From CADEDH01 sp050330635 (GTDB lineage Bacteria; Actinomycetota; Acidimicrobiia; Acidimicrobiales; SZUA-35), in assembly GCA_050330635.1 (NCBI GenBank), contig JBHJNQ010000007.1, positions 124,001-188,000 of the forward strand: DNA of 64,000 nt, read 5' to 3'. How positions within the stretch are numbered: position 1 is the first letter of the stretch; each line of letters begins with the position of its first letter. Shown here piece after piece: positions 59,070-64,000 of the stretch. A model generated the notes under the pieces. It searched no databases. It had not been told where the DNA came from and worked only from the letters and a program-made list of their open reading frames with translations. The translations under genes and the position numbers were made by a program.

Positions 59070-60379
59070 CGGCCGATGCCTCACCATCACCGCCGCCGAT
59101 TCGGCGACCCCCCACCGGCGGCGACGACGGCCCGACCCGGCGGGGACTGACCACGCCCGAGGCCGCGGCCCGGCTGGGGATCAAACGGGAGACGCTCTAC
59201 GCCTACGTGAGCCGGGGTGTCGTCGCCCGCACCATCGGGCCGGACGGGCGCACCAGTCTGTTCGACCCGGCCGAGATCGAACGTCTGCGCCAGGGACGGC
59301 GACGCGACGACGACGGCGTGGTGTCGGCGTTCATCGCAACGGCCCTGACCAGGGTCGATGACGAGGGTCTGTGGATCCGGGGTCGGGATCTCATCCGGGC
59401 GGTCGGTGAGGGCGTCGGCTTCATCGACATCGTCGACGAGTTGTGGGCGGGCGACGACGACGAGAGCTGGCCCCCGTTGCATGTCGACGGCGACCGCCTG
59501 GCCCCCGAGATGGCGGCGGCCGTGGCGGCGTTGACCACACAGGGTTCCCTCCTCGATGCCCTCCGCCTCATCGTGGCCCACCGCTCGGCCGCCGACCCCC
59601 TCCGCCACGACCTCTCCCCCCGCAGCGTGCGGGCGGCCGGCCGCCGCCTCATCATCGACCTCGCGCTCGGCCTGCCGCCGCGCGACGACCACCGGAGCGA
59701 CGACCACCGGAGCGGCGACGGCCACCGCGACGACCGGACCCTGGCCCACGGGCTGTGGCGACGGCTGACGGCGACGGCGCCCCGGCCAGACCGGGTCCGG
59801 GCCCTCGACGCCGCCCTCGCCCTCCTCATCGACCACTGGCTGGCCGCCTCCACGTTCGCCGCCCGCATTGCCGCCTCGGTCCGGGCCGACCCGTACTCGG
59901 TGGTGGCGGCCGGACTCGGCGTTCTCGGCGGCCCCCTCCACGGGGCGGCCAGCGCCGGCGTTCAGGAGCTGCTGGCGGCGGCCGAGGAACTGGGTGACGC
60001 CCCACGGGCCGTGGGCGAGACCCGCCGCCGCCTCGGCGCCTATCCCGGCTTCGGCCACAGCGTGTACACGGTGCAGGACCCCCGCTACGGGGCCCTGATG
60101 GCGCTCATCGTGTCGGCTTGGGGTGACGATCGTCGCCTGGTCGACGTGTACCGGGTGCGTGACGTCATCGGGGAGCGGACCGACGCCATCCCCAACGTCG
60201 ACCTGGCCATCGGGGCCCTGATCCACCTGGCCGACATGCCGCCCGACGCCGGCGAAGTGATGTTCGCGGTGTCGCGCACCGCCGGCTGGCTGGCCCACGC
60301 CATGGAGGAGTACGAGGAACGACCCCTCCGGTTCCGGCCCCGGGCCCGCTACGCCGGACCTTCCCCCACCCGAGGGTGA
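59066..60379 (+). CDS. Citrate synthase-like protein with N-terminal MerR-type HTH (probable regulator)
   Basis: A 437-residue fusion. Residues about 27-60 are a MerR/excisionase-type helix-turn-helix (LTTPEAAARLGIKRETLYAY). The rest is a citrate synthase fold: LGGPLHGAASAG and YPGFGHSVYTVQDPRYG keep both catalytic histidines, with NVDLAIGALIHLADMPP at the third site. Probably a metabolite-sensing repressor or activator of the divergent citrate synthase gene. A 15-bp unit duplicated at 59684-59713 encodes DDHRS twice. ATG 59066 lies within the dyad, which suggests autoregulation. Confidence 0.82.
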   Translation: MSADASPSPPPIRRPPTGGDDGPTRRGLTTPEAAARLGIKRETLYAYVSRGVVARTIGPDGRTSLFDPAEIERLRQGRRRDDDGVVSAFIATALTRVDDEGLWIRGRDLIRAVGEGVGFIDIVDELWAGDDDESWPPLHVDGDRLAPEMAAAVAALTTQGSLLDALRLIVAHRSAADPLRHDLSPRSVRAAGRRLIIDLALGLPPRDDHRSDDHRSGDGHRDDRTLAHGLWRRLTATAPRPDRVRALDAALALLIDHWLAASTFAARIAASVRADPYSVVAAGLGVLGGPLHGAASAGVQELLAAAEELGDAPRAVGETRRRLGAYPGFGHSVYTVQDPRYGALMALIVSAWGDDRRLVDVYRVRDVIGERTDAIPNVDLAIGALIHLADMPPDAGEVMFAVSRTAGWLAHAMEEYEERPLRFRPRARYAGPSPTRG

Positions 60380-60398
60380 GGCCGTCCGGCGGGCGGCG

Positions 60399-62390
60399 TC
60401 AGCCCGTGGGCAGCAGGAGGGGCACGGCCACCCCGACGGCGTCGGCCACGACCCGGATGAGCTCCGCCTCGTCGGCCGTGGTGCGGCCGTCGTGGAGCAC
60501 GGCGGCCGTGGCCCCGGCCACGAAGGTGTCACGACCCCGGCGATCGAGCGCAGACAGGCGGTCGAGGGCCTCGTCGACGCGGGTCGTGGGCAGCTGGTCG
60601 AGCCCCACGATGGCGCTCGGGGGTGAGCCGATGGTGGCCTGGGCGGCGTCGAAGGCGGCCTGGGCCCGGTCGGTTCCGGCGCTGTTGAACCACGAGATCA
60701 CCGACAGCACGGTGGCGGCCTCCGGGCGGAGATCGGCCAGTGAGGCCGAGCGGCGGGAGGAGCCGTTGTCGTACTGGGCGGCCAGGTGGCGCAGCACGAC
60801 CCGGCGCAGCATCCACCGGAACAGGTCGTGGTCGGGGCGTGAGCTCTCGATGGCCTCGATGGCGTGCGCCAGGGCCCGGCGATGCTCGGGTGGGGTCTCC
60901 CCGATCGAGTGGAGGGCGATGTCGATGGCCGGCAGCTGGAGCGGCCGGTCGAGCTCGGAGATCACCTTGCTGGCGGCGTCGAGGTAGCCGGCGTCGAGGC
61001 CGATGGTGCGGCTGGCGAAGTCGAGCTCGGCGGGACGGAGCTCGGGGTCGGGGGCCGCCAGCAGGCCGACGATGGCGGCCACCGCCCCCTGTCTCGTGTG
61101 GAGGTAGCCCTGGACCGGGTCGGGTATCCGGGCCAGGAGGCTGCGGGCGTGGTGGATGTGGGCGTCGGTGGGGCCGCCGTTCACCGGCGGTGCGACACCG
61201 GCTCTGCCACCGGGCGCCACCGCCGCTGCGCCCACGGCGGCACCGAAGCCGGGCCCGAAGCCGGCGAGCGCCTCGTCACCGTCGACTCGACCCCACCGGG
61301 GCACCCCGTGCCAGCCGGCCCCCTGTTCGTTGCCGCCGCCGCGGCGCCGTCCGGTGGCGGGGGGGCCGTCATCGGCCCCGACCATGGCGGCCCGGGCCTC
61401 GTCGAAGCGACCGTCCCACGACGGGAGCAGGCGGCCGATCCGGTCGGCGAGCGGGGGATGGGTGGCCAGACCGGTGCTGAGGGCCGAGGCGAAGAACAGG
61501 TGGCCGGCCTCGGTGGCGTGGGCCGACGTCACCCGGTTCTCACCGCCGAGGGCCCCGATCTTCACCAGCGCCTCGCCGATGCCGGACGGGTCGCGGGTGT
61601 ACTGGACGGCCGAGGCATCGGCCAGGTACTCCCGCTGGCGGGACACCGCGGCCTGGACCATCCGGGCGAACAGGGTACCGACGGCGCCGACGACGAGGAG
61701 CGCCACGCCAGCGGCCAGGATCACGAGGCCGATGTTGTTCTTGTCGTCACGGCCCCGACGTCGAGCTCCGCCGCCCCAGAACACGCTGTGGAGCAGGATC
61801 CGGCCGATGACGGTGATGACGGCGATGCCGAAGACCCAGCCGATGATCCTCGTCTTGACCCGGGTGTCGCCGTTGCGGATGTGGGAGAACTCGTGGGCGA
61901 TGACGCCCTGCAGCTCCGCCCGGTCGAGGTGCTCCAGCGCCCCCCGGGTGACCCCGATGACGGCGTTGTCGGCGCTCCACCCAGCGGCGAAGGCGTTGAT
62001 CCCCGGCTCGTCGTCGAGCACGAACACCGCCGGCACCGGCATCCCGGAGGCGATGGCGATCTCCTCGACCACGTTGCCGAGGCGTCGCTCCACCGGGTCC
62101 TGGGTGTTGAAGTCGATGCGGCGCCCGCCGAGGGAGCCGGCGACGTAGGCCCCGCCGCCGTGGCGGATCTGGCCCGACTTGACCAACGACGATCCGACGA
62201 TGAGCGCCGTCGTCACCGGGGCGGCGATGGCGGCGGCGGGGATGGGGTCGACCTCGCCGGTGGCATAGAGGAGCACGCCGATCATGATCAGGGTCACGAC
62301 GGCGATGATGGCAACGAGGCCGGCGACGAACAGGGCCACCAGCCGACCCGTGTTCTGTCGCGCCTCCTCCTGGTGGGACTGGAAGTCCAT
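60399..62390 (-). CDS. HtpX-like M48 membrane metalloprotease
   Basis: A 663-residue zinc protease, longer than HtpX (about 290). TM helices at about 15-45 and 50-70, then the active site GVIAHEFSHIRNGD, further TM helices (about 178-200, 220-245), and EYLADASAV with the third zinc ligand. The extra 300 C-terminal residues are soluble and contain a Gly/Ala-rich linker and an alpha-helical domain. Starts 1 bp after the lemA stop; lemA-htpX pairing is common. Confidence 0.87.
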   Translation of the reverse strand: MDFQSHQEEARQNTGRLVALFVAGLVAIIAVVTLIMIGVLLYATGEVDPIPAAAIAAPVTTALIVGSSLVKSGQIRHGGGAYVAGSLGGRRIDFNTQDPVERRLGNVVEEIAIASGMPVPAVFVLDDEPGINAFAAGWSADNAVIGVTRGALEHLDRAELQGVIAHEFSHIRNGDTRVKTRIIGWVFGIAVITVIGRILLHSVFWGGGARRRGRDDKNNIGLVILAAGVALLVVGAVGTLFARMVQAAVSRQREYLADASAVQYTRDPSGIGEALVKIGALGGENRVTSAHATEAGHLFFASALSTGLATHPPLADRIGRLLPSWDGRFDEARAAMVGADDGPPATGRRRGGGNEQGAGWHGVPRWGRVDGDEALAGFGPGFGAAVGAAAVAPGGRAGVAPPVNGGPTDAHIHHARSLLARIPDPVQGYLHTRQGAVAAIVGLLAAPDPELRPAELDFASRTIGLDAGYLDAASKVISELDRPLQLPAIDIALHSIGETPPEHRRALAHAIEAIESSRPDHDLFRWMLRRVVLRHLAAQYDNGSSRRSASLADLRPEAATVLSVISWFNSAGTDRAQAAFDAAQATIGSPPSAIVGLDQLPTTRVDEALDRLSALDRRGRDTFVAGATAAVLHDGRTTADEAELIRVVADAVGVAVPLLLPTG

Positions 62391-62391
62391 A

Positions 62392-63042
62392 TCAGTCGGC
62401 CGTACCGCCCGGCCTCGGCGGCACGATCGTGTCGGTCGGCTCGGCGTCGTCGAACGAGACCTGCACGTTCTCCCGCTTCTGCGGAGCCTCGTCGAGGTCG
62501 AGGTAGGCGGCGTCACCGAAACCGAGGGGACCGGCCAGGACCACCGGCGGGAAGGACGCCTTGTAGGTCTGGTAGCCGTTGACCTGATCGTTGAAGTTCT
62601 GGCGGGAGAAGGCGATCTTGTTCTCCGTGGTCGTCAGCTCCTCGGTGAGCTGGGCCATGTTCTGGTTGGCCTTCAGGTCGGGATACGCCTCGGCCACGGC
62701 CATCAGGCGGGCCAGGGCCCCACCCAGTGCGCCCTCCGACGAGGAGAGGCGCTGCATGGCCTCGAGGTTCTGGGGATCGCCCGACACCTCGATGCGAGCC
62801 TGCGTTGCGGCCGCCCGGGCCGCCACCACGGCTTCCAGGGTCTCCCGCTCGTGGCGGAGGTAGCCCTTGACCGTCTCCACCAGGTTGGGGATCAGGTCGT
62901 GACGCCGTTCGAGCTGGACATCGATCTGGGCGTAGGCGTTGCGGGTCCGTTCCCGCAGCTTCACCAGCTTGTTGTAGGTGGTGACCAGATAGATCCCGAT
63001 GAGGACGATCAGGACGACGACGATCACGATGACGATTACCAT
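62392..63042 (-). CDS. LemA family protein
   Basis: A 216-residue protein: one N-terminal TM (VIVIVIVVVLIVLIGIYLV), then the LemA helical bundle starting TYNKLVKLRERTRNAYAQID and VQLERRHDLIPNLVETVKGY, ending in a Pro-rich tail. Function is not established; usually co-encoded with HtpX-like proteases, as here. SD GGAGGGAG precedes ATG 63042. Confidence 0.9.
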   Translation of the reverse strand: MVIVIVIVVVLIVLIGIYLVTTYNKLVKLRERTRNAYAQIDVQLERRHDLIPNLVETVKGYLRHERETLEAVVAARAAATQARIEVSGDPQNLEAMQRLSSSEGALGGALARLMAVAEAYPDLKANQNMAQLTEELTTTENKIAFSRQNFNDQVNGYQTYKASFPPVVLAGPLGFGDAAYLDLDEAPQKRENVQVSFDDAEPTDTIVPPRPGGTAD

Positions 63043-63095
63043 GAATTGCTCCCTCCGCGCTTCGTGTGGCGACCAGCATGCCACCGCAGCGAGCG

Positions 63096-63111
63096 GCTGA
63101 TGCCCATCAGC
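63096..63111. promoter_or_regulatory. 16-bp dyad upstream of lemA-htpX
   Basis: GCTGATG-CC-CATCAGC, a perfect 7-bp inverted repeat 54 bp upstream of the lemA start codon. CATGCT with an upstream TG (about 63076-63081, minus strand) could be the -10. Confidence 0.35.
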
Positions 63112-63166
63112 TGACCAAACGGCGGCGGCGGGCGGAAGGTTCCCGGCCCCGCTCCCGTTCTCGGCG

Positions 63167-64000
63167 TCAGGCGTGGGCCCGCCACGAGGCGAACATGGCG
63201 GCGTAGTGGCCGCCCGCAGCCACGAGCTCGTCGTGGGTGCCCAGCTCCGAGAGCCGGCCGTCCTCGATGACGGCGATGCGATCGGCCCGCATGGCGGTGG
63301 CCAGACGGTGGGCGATCACGATGGCGGTGCGACCCTCGAGGATAACGTCGAGGGCCCGCTCGATCACACCCTCCGAGGCCAGGTCGAGATTCGACGTGGC
63401 CTCGTCGAGGACGAGCACCCGGGGGCGAGCCAGGAAGGCCCGGGCCAGGGCCAAGAGTTGCCGCTCTCCCGACGACAGCGACGATCCCCGCTCGTGGACG
63501 GCGGCGTCGATCCCGTCGTCGAGCCGGCGTAGCAGGTCGGTCAGACCGACCGCCTCGCACGCCGCCGTCACCTCCTCGGCGGTGGCGTCGGGGCGGGCGA
63601 AGGCCACGTTGTCGCGGATCGACCGGTTGAACAGGAACGGCTCCTGGGGCACGACGCCGAGCTGGCGCCGCAGTGAGGCCAGGGTGACCGACCGCAGGTC
63701 GTGACCGTCGATGCGGACCGAGCCCGCATCCGGGTCGTAGAACCGGGTCACCAGCTTGGCCACCGTCGACTTGCCGGCCCCGGTGGGGCCGACCACCGCC
63801 AACGTCTCCCCCGGTTCGACGACGAGCGACAGAGCGTGGAGCACCGGGGCGTCGGGGGCGTAGCCGAAGCTCACCCCATCGAGCTCGATCCGTCCCTCGA
63901 TCGGGGGGAGATCGGCGGCGTCGGCCGCCTCCGGCACCGACGGTTCCACGGCCAGCAGGCCGCGCAGCTTGTCGATGGCGGCCTGGCCCGACTGGTAGGC
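63167..64000 (-). CDS. ABC exporter ATPase domain (5' end outside the window)
   Basis: The frame runs open past the right edge; the first visible residues AYQSGQAAIDKLRGLLA are the end of an ABC exporter membrane domain. The nucleotide-binding domain follows: Walker A GPTGAGKST, Q-loop VVPQEPFLF, signature SLSSGERQLLALARA, Walker B VLVLDEATSNLD and H-loop IAHRLAT. At least 277 residues. A fused TMD-NBD exporter, substrate unknown. No internal start is needed (GTG 63949 is inside the domain). Confidence 0.9.
   Translation of the reverse strand, partial: AYQSGQAAIDKLRGLLAVEPSVPEAADAADLPPIEGRIELDGVSFGYAPDAPVLHALSLVVEPGETLAVVGPTGAGKSTVAKLVTRFYDPDAGSVRIDGHDLRSVTLASLRRQLGVVPQEPFLFNRSIRDNVAFARPDATAEEVTAACEAVGLTDLLRRLDDGIDAAVHERGSSLSSGERQLLALARAFLARPRVLVLDEATSNLDLASEGVIERALDVILEGRTAIVIAHRLATAMRADRIAVIEDGRLSELGTHDELVAAGGHYAAMFASWRAHA

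Overview
This window looks like chromosome from a very GC-rich actinobacterium, most likely an Acidimicrobiia-type lineage. That placement is an inference from the strong G/C bias at third codon positions, many GTG starts, the short actinobacterial form of MenE, a class E-like LAFTG sorting signal, a MerR-citrate synthase regulator, and many apparently leaderless genes. No rRNA, tRNA, CRISPR array, prophage or insertion sequence was recognised. Coding density is high. Eroded material is concentrated at 50.3-57.8 kb.

Layout. 0.3-6.4 kb: chorismate and menaquinone genes (isochorismate synthase, class IV aminotransferase, MenE), with an SDR, an SRPBCC protein and an MFS carrier. 6.4-14 kb: a LAFTG surface protein, a nucleotidyltransferase, an oversized ProA-like dehydrogenase, Pcm, glutamyl-Q tRNA(Asp) synthetase and a DUF445 membrane protein. 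14-17.2 kb: a sugar/lipid set (PIG-L deacetylase, sugar epimerase, flippase-like membrane protein). 17.1-23.1 kb: a tightly coupled minus-strand operon encoding an L-carbamoylase/allantoate amidohydrolase, a D-carbamoylase, a fused [2Fe-2S]-molybdopterin hydroxylase of the selenium-dependent xanthine dehydrogenase type, and an SsnA-like aminohydrolase. Three tandem 14-bp repeats lie in front of it. 23.2-28.8 kb: MaoC dehydratase, then AzlC, an unsecreted amino-acid-binding protein, a phosphotransferase, AzlD, an aminotransferase and a META lipoprotein.

30.7-37.05 kb is the most striking region: herA-sbcD-sbcC-nurA in one minus-strand operon. This is the archaeal HerA-Mre11-Rad50-NurA DNA-end-resection set in a bacterium. 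40.6-45.2 kb encodes an NAD-type formate dehydrogenase operon. Its catalytic gene reads through an in-frame TGA that is almost certainly selenocysteine, with a SECIS-like hairpin directly after it. The N-terminal [4Fe-4S] domain of that catalytic subunit is missing from its own gene and sits instead at the C-terminus of the last gene of the operon. 47.9-53 kb adds formate-tetrahydrofolate ligase, an MTHFR-like protein and a pterin-binding methyltransferase. With the formate dehydrogenase these could form a folate methyl branch.

57.8-60.4 kb holds a divergent pair: catalytic citrate synthase and a paralogue fused to an N-terminal MerR-type helix-turn-helix, with a dyad-rich region between them. 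The window closes with lemA-htpX and the 3' part of an ABC exporter gene. Many genes start 6-7 bp after an NANNNT hexamer, so leaderless transcription appears to be a main mode of gene expression. Several genes carry in-frame 6-15 bp tandem repeats.
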